A stretch of 64,000 nucleotides of DNA from Massilia sp. YIM B02769 (GCF_030411995.1 NZ_JASNRC010000009.1:1-64000); one strand, 5' to 3'. Shown: positions 47,477-57,451, counted from the stretch's first letter. Notes: a model not told the origin generated them from the letters alone. Program-made: numbers and translations.

Positions 47477-48757
47477 TTATTTCAGCATCGATTCCAGCGC
47501 ATACAGCTCGGCCGGCTCTTCGCGGCGGCGCACCAGGTGCATCTGCTCGCCGTCGACGATCACCTCGGCCGCGCGGCCGCGGGTGTTGTAGTTCGAGGCC
47601 ATGGTCATGCCGTAGGCGCCCGCGCTCATCATCGCCAGCAGGTCGCCCGGCTGGACGGCCAGTGCGCGTTCGCGCGCCAGCCAGTCGCCCGATTCGCACA
47701 CCGGGCCGACCACGTCGTACAGTTCCGGCACGTCGCCGGTGCGCGGCGCGACCGCCTTCATGTCCATCCAGGCGCCGTACAGGGTCGGGCGCATCATGTC
47801 GTTCATGGCGGCGTCGATGATGCAGAAGTTCTTTTCCACGCCCGGCTTCAGGAATTCCACGCGGGTCAGCAGCACGCCGGTGCTGGCGACGATCGAGCGG
47901 CCCGGTTCGAAGATCACCTTCACCGCGCGGCCTTCGTGGCGCGCGGCGCGCCAGGCGTCGATGCGCGCGAACAGGCGGCCCAGGTAGTCGCCCACCGGCA
48001 CCGGCGGCGCATCGCCGGCCGCCCCGTAGTCGACGCCGATACCGCCGCCGATGTCCAGGTGGTGGATGTGGATGCCTTCGGTGTCGAGGGTGTCGATCAG
48101 TTCGATCAGCTTGTCGAGCGCTTCGAGCAGCGGCGCGTCGTCGAGCAGTTGCGAGCCGATGTGGCAGTCGATGCCGACCACGTCGAGATTCGGCAGGCTG
48201 GCGGCGGTGCGGTAGGTGGCCAGCGCATCGTCGAAGGCGACGCCGAACTTGTTTGCTTTCAGGCCGGTGGCGATATACGGGTGGGTCTTGGCGTCGACGT
48301 TCGGGTTCACGCGCAGCGACACCGGCGCGCGCTTGCCCATGCTGCCGGCCACTTCGTTCAGGCGGTGCAGTTCCGGGATCGATTCGACGTTGAAGCAGAG
48401 GATGCCGTGTTCCAGCGCCAGGCGCATCTCGGCCACGGTCTTGCCGACGCCCGAGAAGATCACCTTGCCCGGGTCGCCGCCGGCCGCGATCACGCGCAGC
48501 AGCTCGCCGCCCGAGACGATGTCGAAGCCGGCGCCTTCACGCGCCAGCAGGTCGAGGATGGCCAGGTTTGAATTGGCCTTCATGGCGTAGCAGACCAGGG
48601 CGTCGCGGCCGCGGCAGGCGTCGGCGTAGGCGGCGAAGTTCTCCAGCAGGGCCGACTTCGAGTAGACATAGGTCGGGGTACCGAATTCCTCGGCAACGCG
48701 GGACAGGGGAGTGCTTTCGGCATGCAGGACGCCGTCTTGGTACGAAAAGTGCGACAT
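47477..48757 (-). CDS. lysA: Diaminopimelate decarboxylase
   Basis: A 426-residue PLP enzyme making lysine, the last step of the DAP pathway. The PLP lysine is in YAMKANSN (about residue 59). The glycine-rich DIGGGIGVDY and the CESGDWLA signature with the catalytic cysteine are intact. It follows lptM by 15 bases, a common beta and gamma order (lptM-lysA with cyaY divergent). Confidence 0.97.
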   Translation of the reverse strand: MSHFSYQDGVLHAESTPLSRVAEEFGTPTYVYSKSALLENFAAYADACRGRDALVCYAMKANSNLAILDLLAREGAGFDIVSGGELLRVIAAGGDPGKVIFSGVGKTVAEMRLALEHGILCFNVESIPELHRLNEVAGSMGKRAPVSLRVNPNVDAKTHPYIATGLKANKFGVAFDDALATYRTAASLPNLDVVGIDCHIGSQLLDDAPLLEALDKLIELIDTLDTEGIHIHHLDIGGGIGVDYGAAGDAPPVPVGDYLGRLFARIDAWRAARHEGRAVKVIFEPGRSIVASTGVLLTRVEFLKPGVEKNFCIIDAAMNDMMRPTLYGAWMDMKAVAPRTGDVPELYDVVGPVCESGDWLARERALAVQPGDLLAMMSAGAYGMTMASNYNTRGRAAEVIVDGEQMHLVRRREEPAELYALESMLK

Positions 48758-48772
48758 GAATCTCGGTGGATC

Positions 48773-49021
48773 TTATTGTTGAGGAGGGACGTTGGTCGGC
48801 GACGGCTGGGCCGTGCCGGCGCCTGGCGATGGCGGCGTCGACTGCGCCGGGGCTGCAGCCGAAGCCGGCGTGGCGAGCGGCGTGGCGCCCAGCGTCGCAT
48901 TGGCCGGCTTGGCTGGCGGCGTCGGCATGTAGAGCGGGCCGGTCTGGCCGCAACCGGTCAGGGCCGACGCGGCCAGCGCGAGCAGCGCGGCAGCGGGAAA
49001 GAGCGCAGTAGGTGACTTCAC
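48773..49021 (-). CDS. lptM: LPS-translocon maturation lipoprotein LptM
   Basis: An 82-residue lipoprotein starting at GTG 49021. The lipobox is ALTGC and the mature start CGQTGPLYMP is the LptM (formerly YifL) motif. The rest is Pro/Ala-rich and disordered. In E. coli LptM helps LptD form its correct disulfides. Its place before lysA and beside cyaY supports the call. Confidence 0.85.
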   Translation of the reverse strand: MKSPTALFPAAALLALAASALTGCGQTGPLYMPTPPAKPANATLGATPLATPASAAAPAQSTPPSPGAGTAQPSPTNVPPQQ

Positions 49022-49060
49022 GATTAGAATCACGGTTTGATCAAGACCTTGGAGTGTAGC

Positions 49061-49390
49061 ATGACCGAAACCGAATTTTTGGACCTGGCCGAATCGACGC
49101 TGGACCGTATCGAAACCTGCTTCGACGAGCTGAACGACCAGGACGTGGTCGACGTCGAATGCAAGCGCAGCGGCAACGTGCTCGAGATCGAGTTCATTGC
49201 GAACGGGTCGAAGATCATCGTCAACAGCCAGGCGCCGTTGAAGGAGATGTGGGTGGCGGCGCGGGCCGGTGGCTACCACTACAAGCGGGTAGGCGACGAG
49301 TGGAGGAATACCCGGGACGACAGCGAGATGTTCACGGCGCTGTCGGATCTGGCGACGCAGCAGGGTGGGGCGCCGGTGAAGCTGGGCTGA
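49061..49390 (+). CDS. cyaY: Frataxin homologue CyaY
   Basis: A 109-residue protein with the acidic first helix (MTETEFLDLAESTLDRIE) and the frataxin beta-sheet (GSKIIVNSQAPLKEMWVAARAGGYHY). It binds iron and tunes iron-sulfur cluster assembly on IscS. I chose ATG 49061, with GGAG about 7 bases upstream. Divergent from lptM-lysA. Confidence 0.95.
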   Translation: MTETEFLDLAESTLDRIETCFDELNDQDVVDVECKRSGNVLEIEFIANGSKIIVNSQAPLKEMWVAARAGGYHYKRVGDEWRNTRDDSEMFTALSDLATQQGGAPVKLG

Positions 49391-49413
49391 TCCAACGCGG
49401 CTTGCCGGGGTGC

Positions 49414-49551
49414 GTAGGGTGGACGGGTCTCCCGTCCACGCGTTCAAGGAACGTTTGCTATTCCCGGAATTCAACGAAGGTTTGCCATTCCCGGCACCGC
49501 GATTGATCCCATTGCGCCTGAACGCGTGGACGGCGGAGCCGTCCACCCTAC
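49414..49551. repeat. Inverted repeat pair between cyaY and mrcA
   Basis: Palindromes at 49414-49442 (plus) and 49523-49551 (minus), stems GTGGACGGG/CCCGTCCAC and GTGGACGGC/GCCGTCCAC with 3-base loops. Between them a degenerate 20-bp direct repeat occurs, near 49448 and 49475. It lies between the convergent cyaY and mrcA stops and may serve as their terminator. Confidence 0.82.
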
Positions 49552-49555
49552 AACA

Positions 49556-51895
49556 TCAGAACAGTTCGTTCCTCACCGCGTCCTGCGCCTTCTGCTGCGC
49601 CGGCGCCGGCGGTACGCCCACATCGAGCGACTGCACGCCCGTTCCCGGCGGGTTCTCCACGTAGTAGTAATCCCCTTCCGCCATGATCAGCCCCGGCGGT
49701 ACCGTACGCTCTTCCACCGGCACGCCCTTCAGCGCGGTCTGCATGTAGCCGATCCAGATCGGCAGGGCCAGGCCACCGCCGGTTTCCTTGTTGCCCAGGT
49801 TCTTGGGCTGGTCGTAACCCATCCAGGCGATGCCCACCAGCTTCGGCTGGTAGCCGGCAAACCAGGCGTCGATCGAGTCGTTGGTGGTGCCGGTCTTGCC
49901 GGCGATGTCGGTGCGCTTCAGCGTGGCCGACGCCTTGGCTGCGGTGCCGTAGCGCGCCACGTCCTTCAGCATCGAGTCCATCAGGAAGGCGTTGCGCGCA
50001 TCGATCACACGGTTCGCTTCCACGCCGGCGCGTTCCGGACGCGCTTCCGACAACACCTTGCCCGCGCTATCGGTCACCTTCGAGATCAGGTAAGGGCTGA
50101 TGCGGTAGCCGCCGTTGGCGAACACGGCGTAGGCGCCGGCCATCTGCAGCGGCGTGGTGGCGCCGGCGCCCAGGGCCAAAGTCAAGTATGGGGGATTCCG
50201 TTCGGCGTCGAAGCCGAAGCGGGTCGCGTATTCCTGGCCGTAGCGCGCACCGATGCGGTTCAGGATGCGGATCGAAATCATGTTCTTCGATTTCGTCAGG
50301 CCGCGGCGCATCGTCATCGGGCCTTCGTAGCGGGCGTCGTAGTTCTTCGGCTCCCAGGCCTGGCCGCCGGTCTGGCCGGCGTCGAACGAGATCGGCGCAT
50401 CGTTCACCAGCGTCGACGGCGACAGGCCGCGTTCCAGCGAGGCCGAATAGATGAAGGGCTTGAACGAGGAACCCGGCTGGCGCCAGGCTTGCGTCACGTG
50501 GTTGAACTTGTTCCGGTTGTAGTCGAAGCCGCCCACCAGCGCCTTGATCGCGCCGTCCTCGGTGCTGGCCGCCACGAAGGCCGATTCGACTTCCGGCATC
50601 TGGGTGATCTTCCAGGCCGAGGTTCCGTCCTGCATCACGCGGATCAGGGCGCCGCGACGGATGCGGCGGTTCGGCGCGGCCTTGGCGGACAGCCAGCTTG
50701 AGGCGAACGACAGGCCTTGGCCGGTAATCTTGATTTCTTCTCCGGACGCCAGCACCGCCGTCACCTGCGACGGCGAGACCTGCAGCACCACGGCGGCCAC
50801 GATGTCGTCGCTGTCCGGCTTCTCGGCCAGTTCCGCCTCGATGGCTTCATCGGCCTCGGTCTTGTTGCTCGGGATCTCGATATAGGATTCCGGGCCGCGG
50901 TAAGGGTGGCGCCGCTCGTAATCCATCACGCCACGGCGCACGGCCAGGTAGGCCGCGTCCTGGTCGGCCTTGGTGATGGTGGTGAACACGTTCAGGCCGC
51001 GCGTATACGTGTCTTCCTTGAACTGCTCGTAGACCAGCTGGCGCGCCATCTCGGCCACGTATTCGGCGTGCACGCCGAAGGCCGTGCTGTCGGACTTGAT
51101 CTTCAGTTCCTCGGCCTTGGCGGTCTCGAACTGGGCGTCGGTGATGTAGCCGAGCGAATGCATGCGCTGCAGGATGTACTGCTGGCGCGTGCGGGCGCGG
51201 GTCGGGTTCACGACCGGGTTATAGGCCGACGGGGCTTTCGGCAGGCCGGCCAGCATCGCCGCCTCGGCCACGCTGATGTCCTTCAGGTCCTTGCCGAAGT
51301 AGATCTGGGCCGCCGACTGGAAGCCGAAGGCGCGCTGGCCCAGGTAGATCTGGTTCATGTAGACCTCGAGGATCTGGTCCTTGGTGAGGTTCTTCTCGAT
51401 CTTCCAGGCCAGCAGGGCTTCATACGCCTTGCGTTTGAGGGTCTGTTCGCTGGAGAGGAAGAAGTTGCGCGCCACCTGCTGGGTGATGGTCGAAGCGCCC
51501 TGGCGCGCGCCGCCGGTGGCGTTGTGCAGGGCAGCACGCAGCACGCCCATGTAGTCGACGCCGCCGTGCTGGTAGAAGCGGTCGTCCTCGATCGACAGCA
51601 CCGCCTTCTTCATGACGTCGGGGATGTCCTTGAAGCGCACCAGGGTCCGGCGCTCTTCGCCGAATTCGCCGATGAGGACGTTATCGGCCGTGAAGATCCG
51701 CAGAGGCATCTTCGGGCGGTAGTCGGTAATGGTGTCGAGGGCCGGCAAATTCGGGTAGGCCATGGCCAGGGCAAAGACCACCAGCAGCACGCCGGTCAGG
51801 GCCAGGCCGGCGAGGGCGCCGACCGACCACAGGACCAGGCGCCTGGCGCTGAATTTGTTCGGAGAGGAAGACTTGGAATCGGATTTGGATTTCAT
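49556..51895 (-). CDS. mrcA: Penicillin-binding protein 1A
   Basis: A 779-residue class-A PBP. A membrane anchor (about 15-38) precedes the glycosyltransferase domain with EDDRFYQHGG (about 90) and STITQQVARNFFLS. The transpeptidase has the serine motif SSFK, the SKN motif and KTGTTN. It polymerises and crosslinks peptidoglycan. I chose ATG 51895 (MKSKSDSK): a perfect minus-strand TATAAT at 51926-51921 puts transcription just before it and excludes earlier in-frame starts. Divergent from pilM, as in many proteobacteria. Confidence 0.94.
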   Translation of the reverse strand: MKSKSDSKSSSPNKFSARRLVLWSVGALAGLALTGVLLVVFALAMAYPNLPALDTITDYRPKMPLRIFTADNVLIGEFGEERRTLVRFKDIPDVMKKAVLSIEDDRFYQHGGVDYMGVLRAALHNATGGARQGASTITQQVARNFFLSSEQTLKRKAYEALLAWKIEKNLTKDQILEVYMNQIYLGQRAFGFQSAAQIYFGKDLKDISVAEAAMLAGLPKAPSAYNPVVNPTRARTRQQYILQRMHSLGYITDAQFETAKAEELKIKSDSTAFGVHAEYVAEMARQLVYEQFKEDTYTRGLNVFTTITKADQDAAYLAVRRGVMDYERRHPYRGPESYIEIPSNKTEADEAIEAELAEKPDSDDIVAAVVLQVSPSQVTAVLASGEEIKITGQGLSFASSWLSAKAAPNRRIRRGALIRVMQDGTSAWKITQMPEVESAFVAASTEDGAIKALVGGFDYNRNKFNHVTQAWRQPGSSFKPFIYSASLERGLSPSTLVNDAPISFDAGQTGGQAWEPKNYDARYEGPMTMRRGLTKSKNMISIRILNRIGARYGQEYATRFGFDAERNPPYLTLALGAGATTPLQMAGAYAVFANGGYRISPYLISKVTDSAGKVLSEARPERAGVEANRVIDARNAFLMDSMLKDVARYGTAAKASATLKRTDIAGKTGTTNDSIDAWFAGYQPKLVGIAWMGYDQPKNLGNKETGGGLALPIWIGYMQTALKGVPVEERTVPPGLIMAEGDYYYVENPPGTGVQSLDVGVPPAPAQQKAQDAVRNELF

Positions 51896-52227
51896 GGCGT
51901 TCACATTGTTGATCCATCTCATTATAAGACAGGGGCTTTTGTGGCGGTACGAAGTCAAGAGGACAAGCGTCCGGCGCAGGATCCGATAGCAGTCCGACAA
52001 AGCCTGTTTCCAAGTCTCTAACGAGTGTGGCATAGGCGCGCCGGATTGTAGTGTTCCTGTGCAGAAATATCTTGTCGGCCCGCACCCTTATTGCTACGAT
52101 TTAACGTGTTGCCTCATATATGTGCAATAAATTGCCATTTTTTGAGGACATTTCAAGCAATGACTTCCCCAACGCGGGCGTTCAACAATCGTTCTGCCCA
52201 GGCAGACAGCAGTGAGGGAGTACGCTC
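51896..52227. promoter_or_regulatory. mrcA / pilM divergent intergenic region
   Basis: This 332-base gap holds a minus-strand TATAAT (51926-51921) for mrcA without a good -35. An AT-rich stretch at about 52090-52160 contains TTGCTA (52091-52096) 17 bp from TCATAT, a weak candidate pilM promoter. I see no small gene or RNA motif here. Confidence 0.45.
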
Positions 52228-53292
52228 GTGATCAATCTAGGTTCCCTGTTCGGCAAGTCGGACCCGCCCCTGGCCGGTCTCGACATCAGCACGTCCGGAC
52301 TGCGCCTGGTGGAGCTGGCCGACGCCGGCAAGGGTGCAGTGCGCCTGGAGCGCCATGCGTTCGAAGCGCTGCCGCGCGGCGCCGTCGTCGACGGCAATAT
52401 CGAGAATTTCGACCAGGTGGCCGAGGCCGTGCGCCGCATCTGGAAAAAGAGCGGCACCCGTGCCCGCAACGTCGCGCTCGGCATGCCGCCGGCCGCCGTC
52501 ATCACCAAGAAAATCATCCTGCCGGCCGGCATGGGCGAAGACCAGCTCGAAGTGCAGGTCGAGTCCGAGGCCAGCCAGTACATCCCGTTCGCACTGGATG
52601 AAGTCAGCCTCGACTTCGACGTGGTCGGCCCGGCGGCGAACTCGCCGGACGACATGGAAGTCATGCTGGCCGCCGCACGCCGCGAAAAGGTGGAAGACCG
52701 CGTGGCGATCGCCGAAGCGGCCGGCCTGGTGGCCACCGTGATGGACATCGAATCCTACGCCGCCCGTGCCGCCCTGGAGCGTGCACAAGGCGCCGGCAAG
52801 GACAAAATCGTGGCCCTGTTCCAGATCGGCGCCAGCATGACGCAAGTGTCGGTGCTGCTCGACGGCGACACCGTCTACGAGCGCGAGCAGCCTTTCGGCG
52901 GCCACACGCTGACCCAGGACATCGTGCGCACCTATGGCCTCTCGTATGAAGAAGCCGAGGCGCGTAAAAAAGCCGGCGACCTGCCGGAGAACTTCCGCGC
53001 CGATTTGCTCGCGCCCTTCCTGGAAAGCGCCGCGCTGGAAGTGACGCGCGCGATCCAGTTCTTCTACACCTCGACGCCCTATACCCGCATCGACCAGATC
53101 TGGCTCGCCGGCGGCAACGCCATGCTGCCGGGCCTGGTGGAACTGGTCGGCGGACGCACGCGCATCCCGACCGCGCCGGTGGCGCCCTTCGAGGGCATGC
53201 TGCTGGCCCCGGGCGTGCGCGAACAGCAGTTGCGCCAGGAAGGCCCCGCCTACCTGGTTGCCTGCGGCCTGGCCCTGCGGAGGTTCGGATGA
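52228..53292 (+). CDS. pilM: Type IV pilus assembly protein PilM
   Basis: A 354-residue actin-like (FtsA-fold) cytoplasmic protein. It starts GTG-ATC-AAT, with GAGGGAG at 52214-52220. Nucleotide-binding-type motifs include GLDISTSGLRLVEL and the C-terminal IWLAGGNAMLPGLVELV. It binds the PilN N-terminus (INLLP) and links the inner ring to the motor. First of five genes that overlap by 4 nt. Confidence 0.95.
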   Translation: MINLGSLFGKSDPPLAGLDISTSGLRLVELADAGKGAVRLERHAFEALPRGAVVDGNIENFDQVAEAVRRIWKKSGTRARNVALGMPPAAVITKKIILPAGMGEDQLEVQVESEASQYIPFALDEVSLDFDVVGPAANSPDDMEVMLAAARREKVEDRVAIAEAAGLVATVMDIESYAARAALERAQGAGKDKIVALFQIGASMTQVSVLLDGDTVYEREQPFGGHTLTQDIVRTYGLSYEEAEARKKAGDLPENFRADLLAPFLESAALEVTRAIQFFYTSTPYTRIDQIWLAGGNAMLPGLVELVGGRTRIPTAPVAPFEGMLLAPGVREQQLRQEGPAYLVACGLALRRFG

Positions 53293-53912
53293 TCCGGATT
53301 AACCTGCTCCCGCACCGGGAAGCGAAACGCAAGCAGAAGCAGAAGGCCTTTGTCGCCATGCTGGTCCTCGGTGCCCTGCTGGGCGGCGCGGTGGTGCTGC
53401 TGGTGGGCGGCTGGAACGCCAGCCGCATCGCCATCCAGGAACAGCGCAACCTGGCGCTGAAGAACGAGAACGCGAAGCTCGACAAGAAGATCAAGGACAT
53501 CGCCACCCTGAAGGAAGAGATCGAGGCGCTGAAGTCGCGCCAGCAGGCGGTCGAAGACCTGCAGGGCGACCGCAACCAGCCGGTCTACCTGCTCGACGAA
53601 CTCGTGCGCCAGACCCCGGACGGCGTCTACCTGAAGTCGGTGAAACAGGATGGCCAGCGCGTCACCCTGAACGGCTTCGCCCAGTCGCAGGAACGCGTGG
53701 CCGAGCTGCTGCGCAACCTGTCGGGCCAGTCGCCCTGGCTGGAGCTGCCCGACCTGACCGAGGTGAAGGCGGCCACGCTGACCCAGAACAAGCTGGCGCG
53801 CAAGGCCGTCGAGTTCACGCTGGCGGTCAGCATCAAGCGCCCGCGCGAAGCCGAGGAAGGTGACGACAACAAGAGCCCTGCCGTGGCGGCGAAGGACGGA
53901 ACCAAGCCATGA
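53289..53912 (+). CDS. pilN: Type IV pilus assembly protein PilN
   Basis: A 207-residue single-pass protein. It has the PilM-binding start MIRINLLPHRE, a membrane helix (about 23-45), a coiled coil (about 50-95) and a ferredoxin-like periplasmic domain. The charged C-terminus is longer than usual. ATGA overlaps with pilM and pilO. Confidence 0.95.
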   Translation: MIRINLLPHREAKRKQKQKAFVAMLVLGALLGGAVVLLVGGWNASRIAIQEQRNLALKNENAKLDKKIKDIATLKEEIEALKSRQQAVEDLQGDRNQPVYLLDELVRQTPDGVYLKSVKQDGQRVTLNGFAQSQERVAELLRNLSGQSPWLELPDLTEVKAATLTQNKLARKAVEFTLAVSIKRPREAEEGDDNKSPAVAAKDGTKP

Positions 53913-54595
53913 ACATCGACTTGAAACAATGGAGCGCCGACCTGTCGGCCCAGTTCGAGGGCCTGCAGGGACGCCAGCCCGGCCAGTGGCCGCTGGCGCC
54001 GCGCCTGCTGTGCGCGGCCGGCGTGATGGCGCTGGTGATCGTGCTCGGCTACTTCGTCTACTGGCAGGGCCAGTTCGAGACCCAGGACGCCGGCGCCGCC
54101 CGCGAAACCAAGCTGCGCAAGGAATACAAGGACAAGATCGCCCAGGCGGTCAACCTGGAGGCGCTGCAGGCGCAGAAGGCGCAAGTCGACCAGTCGGTCG
54201 AGCGCCTCGAGAAGCAGTTGCCGAGCAAGGCCGAGATGGCGGCGCTGCTGTCGGACATCAACCAGGCCGGCGTCGGCCGTGGCCTCGCGTTCGAGCTGTT
54301 CCGCCCGAACCAGACCGTGGTGCGCGACTACTACGCCGAACTGCCGATCGACATCAAGATCAGCGGCAGCTACCACGACCTCGGCGCATTCGCCGCCGAC
54401 ATGGCGCACCTGCCGCGTATCGTCACGCTGAACAACATGTCGATCGAGACCAACAAGGACGGCAGCCTGACGCTGGACGCCATCGCCAAGACCTTCCGCT
54501 ACCTCGACGCCGAGGAACTGGCCGAGCAGCGCGCCGCGCGCCTGAAGGCGAAGGCAAACGGCAAGGGCAAGAAGGGCAAGGGGGCCAAGAAATGA
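53909..54595 (+). CDS. pilO: Type IV pilus assembly protein PilO
   Basis: A 228-residue partner of PilN: membrane helix (about 29-49), coiled coil (about 60-105), ferredoxin-like domain with SGSYHDLGAFAADMAHLPRI. The Lys/Gly-rich end (GKGKKGKGAKK) is unusual. It forms the alignment subcomplex with PilN and PilP. Confidence 0.95.
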   Translation: MNIDLKQWSADLSAQFEGLQGRQPGQWPLAPRLLCAAGVMALVIVLGYFVYWQGQFETQDAGAARETKLRKEYKDKIAQAVNLEALQAQKAQVDQSVERLEKQLPSKAEMAALLSDINQAGVGRGLAFELFRPNQTVVRDYYAELPIDIKISGSYHDLGAFAADMAHLPRIVTLNNMSIETNKDGSLTLDAIAKTFRYLDAEELAEQRAARLKAKANGKGKKGKGAKK

Positions 54596-55128
54596 AGATG
54601 AGCCATGGCTTGCTGGTCCTGTTGCCGGCCCTGCTGCTGGCCGGCTGCGGCGACAGCGACGTGCGCGAAGTGCGCAGCTGGATGGACCAGGTAAAAAACG
54701 ACACGAAGCCGAAGGTGAAACCGCTGCCGGCCTCGAAGGAATTCATCCCCTATGCCTACAACCAGCAGGGGGCGGTGGACCCGTTCAGCCCGGCCAAGAT
54801 GGCCGATGCCGGCTTGCTGGCGCAGGCGCGCAGCGCGCTGCAGCCGGATTTGAACCGGCAGCGCGAGGCGCTCGAAGCCTACCCGCTCGACACGATGGCG
54901 ATGGTCGGCATGATGCAAAAAGGGGGAACCAGCTTCGCCCTGCTGCGCATCGAGAACAGCATCTACCGCGTGCGCGCCGGCCAGCACCTGGGCCAGAACT
55001 TCGGCCTGGTGACGCGGGTGACGCCGGCGGCGGTGGAAATCAAGGAAATGGTACAGGACGCTAGCGGCGATTGGGTCGAGCGCATATCGAAGCTGGAGTT
55101 GCAGGAAAGTAAGGAGACCGGGAAATGA
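54592..55128 (+). CDS. pilP: Type IV pilus lipoprotein PilP
   Basis: A 178-residue lipoprotein with lipobox LLAGC (Cys18) and a C-terminal beta domain (YRVRAGQHLGQNFGLVTRV) that docks on PilQ. ATGA overlaps with pilO and pilQ. Confidence 0.94.
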   Translation: MKMSHGLLVLLPALLLAGCGDSDVREVRSWMDQVKNDTKPKVKPLPASKEFIPYAYNQQGAVDPFSPAKMADAGLLAQARSALQPDLNRQREALEAYPLDTMAMVGMMQKGGTSFALLRIENSIYRVRAGQHLGQNFGLVTRVTPAAVEIKEMVQDASGDWVERISKLELQESKETGK

Positions 55129-57299
55129 CCCAATTTGCAATGAACAGCGGCGCGGCGCGCTTGTTGCCGGGCTGGCTGTTGCGCGCCGGCGCGGTCCTGG
55201 CCATGGTGCTGGGTATGGGCATGGCGCAGGCGCAGGAGAATGCGATCGAATCGATCAGCGCCAACCAGCAGGGCGCCAACGTAGTGCTGAACATCGCCAT
55301 GCGCGACGCGCCCGCCAAGCTGCCGCTCGGCTTCGCGATCACGAATCCGGCCCGCATCGCCCTCGACTTCGGCGCCACCGCCAATGCCACCGGCAAGAGC
55401 ACCCACGACATCAACCTGGGCGACATGCGCAGCGTGAACGTGGTGCAGGCCGGCGAACGCACGCGCCTGGTGCTGAACCTGAAGCGCACCGTCGGCTACA
55501 GCGCCGCCATCAGCGGCAAGTCGATCCTGGTGACCGTGGAAGGATCCGGCGCCGGTGCGGCCCCGGCCCAGCAGGTGCAAACCGCGGCCGTATCGGATGC
55601 GCGTCCTGCCGCTCGCCCGCCACTGCGCAACCTCGACTTCCGCCGCGGCAGCAACGGCGAAGGCCGCGTCGTGGTCGACCTGCCGAACAACCAGACCGCG
55701 GTCGACGTGCGCCAGCTCGGCAACCGCGTCCAGGTCGATTTCCTGAACACCGGCCTGCCCGAATCGCTGCGCCGCCGTCTCGACGTGAGCGACTTCGGCA
55801 CCCCTGTCTCGCGCGTGACCACCAGCGCGCAAGGCCAGAACGTGCGCATGGTCATCGAAGCGCAGGGCCAGTGGGAGCAATCGGTCTACCAGAGCGAAAC
55901 CCAGCTGGTGGTCGACGTGCGCGCCGTGAAGGAAGACCCGAACAAGCTGGGCGGCCCGCAGGGCTTCCGCGGCGAGAAGATCAGCTTCGACTTCCAGAAC
56001 ATCGAAGTGCGTGCCGCGCTGCAGGCGGTGGCCGACATCTCGGGCCTGAACATCATCGCCAGCGACTCGGTGGCCGGCAGCCTGACCCTGCGCCTGAGGG
56101 AAGTACCGTGGGACCAGGCGCTCGACGTCATCCTGCAATCGAAGGGCCTGGACATGCGCAAGAACGGCACCGTGCTCTGGATCGCGCCGAAGGAAGAGCT
56201 GCTGATCAAGGAAAAGCTCGAGCTCGAGCAGCGCGCGCAGATTTCCGACCTCGAGCCGCTGCGCTCCGAGATCTTCCAGCTGAACTACCAGAAGGCCGAG
56301 TCCTTCCGCACCGTGTTCGGCCTGGATGCGGCCACCGGCGCCGCCGCCGGCGACAACCGCAACCGCGTGCTGTCCAAGCGCGGCAGCGCCATCATCGACC
56401 CGCGCACGAACCAGCTGTTCGTGACCGACATCGCTTCGAAGATCGAAGACATCCGCATGCTGATCCAGAAGACCGACGTCGCCTCGAAGCAGGTGCTGAT
56501 CGAAGCGCGCCTGGTGGAAGCGAACGATGGCTTCTCGCGCAACCTGGGCGCCAAGATCGGCTTCAACGATGCGCGCAATGCCGCCGGCGGCGATGCCGGC
56601 TACGGCGTGGGCGGCAACAACCGCCTGGCCCTGAGCGGCAGCCTGGCGGGCGCCGGCGCGGTCACCGGCCAGTCCAGCGGCAGCACCTTCGACAACTCGA
56701 CCCTGGTGAATTTGCCGGCGGCGGCGATCGGCGGCATCAACGCGCCGAGCCTGGCCTTCAGCCTGTTCTCCTCGTCCGACAACCGCTTCCTGAACCTGGA
56801 ACTGTCGGCGCTGGAAGCCGACGGCAAGGGCAAGATCATCTCCAGCCCGCGCGTGGTCACCGAGGACAAGATGGTGGCCGTGATCGAGCAGGGCATCGAG
56901 CTGCCTTACCAGGTGGCCTCGAGCAGCGGCGCGACCTCGATCGAATTCAAGAAGGCGAACCTGCGCCTGGAAGTGCTGCCGCAGATCACCCCGGACGGCA
57001 ACGTGGTGCTGGAAGTCGATGTCAGCAAGGATTCGAAGGGCGAGGAAACCCGCGCCGGTTTCGCCATCAACACCCAGCACGTGAAGACCAAGGTGATGGT
57101 CGAGAACGGCGGCACGGTGGTGCTCGGCGGGATCTACCAGCAGACCGAGCGCAGCAACGAGAGCAAGGTGCCGCTGCTGGGCGACGTGCCGGTGCTGGGC
57201 TACCTGTTCAAGACCCAGGGCCGCGAAAGCGCGAAGACCGAACTGCTGGTCTTCATCACGCCGAAGATCGTGGCCGACCGCGCGGCGGTGTCGCGCTGA
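55125..57299 (+). CDS. pilQ: Type IV pilus secretin PilQ
   Basis: A 724-residue outer-membrane secretin: signal peptide (about 1-36), two AMIN domains (about 40-260) that bind peptidoglycan, an STN/N0-N1 region with ISFDFQNIEVRAALQAVADISG (about 290-312), and the secretin C-terminus ending VPVLGYLFKTQGRESAKTELLVFITPK. It lets the pilus through the outer membrane. A hairpin terminator follows. Confidence 0.96.
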   Translation: MTQFAMNSGAARLLPGWLLRAGAVLAMVLGMGMAQAQENAIESISANQQGANVVLNIAMRDAPAKLPLGFAITNPARIALDFGATANATGKSTHDINLGDMRSVNVVQAGERTRLVLNLKRTVGYSAAISGKSILVTVEGSGAGAAPAQQVQTAAVSDARPAARPPLRNLDFRRGSNGEGRVVVDLPNNQTAVDVRQLGNRVQVDFLNTGLPESLRRRLDVSDFGTPVSRVTTSAQGQNVRMVIEAQGQWEQSVYQSETQLVVDVRAVKEDPNKLGGPQGFRGEKISFDFQNIEVRAALQAVADISGLNIIASDSVAGSLTLRLREVPWDQALDVILQSKGLDMRKNGTVLWIAPKEELLIKEKLELEQRAQISDLEPLRSEIFQLNYQKAESFRTVFGLDAATGAAAGDNRNRVLSKRGSAIIDPRTNQLFVTDIASKIEDIRMLIQKTDVASKQVLIEARLVEANDGFSRNLGAKIGFNDARNAAGGDAGYGVGGNNRLALSGSLAGAGAVTGQSSGSTFDNSTLVNLPAAAIGGINAPSLAFSLFSSSDNRFLNLELSALEADGKGKIISSPRVVTEDKMVAVIEQGIELPYQVASSSGATSIEFKKANLRLEVLPQITPDGNVVLEVDVSKDSKGEETRAGFAINTQHVKTKVMVENGGTVVLGGIYQQTERSNESKVPLLGDVPVLGYLFKTQGRESAKTELLVFITPKIVADRAAVSR

Positions 57300-57342
57300 C
57301 CGGGAAGACGCGGCAGGCACTGCCTGCACGAGTTTGATGTTT

Positions 57343-57375
57343 GCACAGCGACGCCGTCAAAACGCGTCGCTGTGC
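57343..57375 (+). terminator. Terminator after pilQ
   Basis: GCACAGCGACGC (57343-57354) pairs perfectly with GCGTCGCTGTGC (57364-57375), then TGTTTC. A smaller GCAGGCACTGCCTGC palindrome lies at 57313-57327. It should separate pilQ from the next gene. Confidence 0.7.
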
Positions 57376-57451
57376 TGTTTCAAGGGCAGGGCCGTATGCC
57401 GGCTGCATGACCGACGACCAATCACCAACAACAGAGAAAAACCGAACGACG

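Noticed and set aside
51896-52033. Longer mrcA starting at 52033
   Set aside because: The extra N-terminus is not PBP-like, and a TATAAT at 51926-51921 would put transcription after that start.
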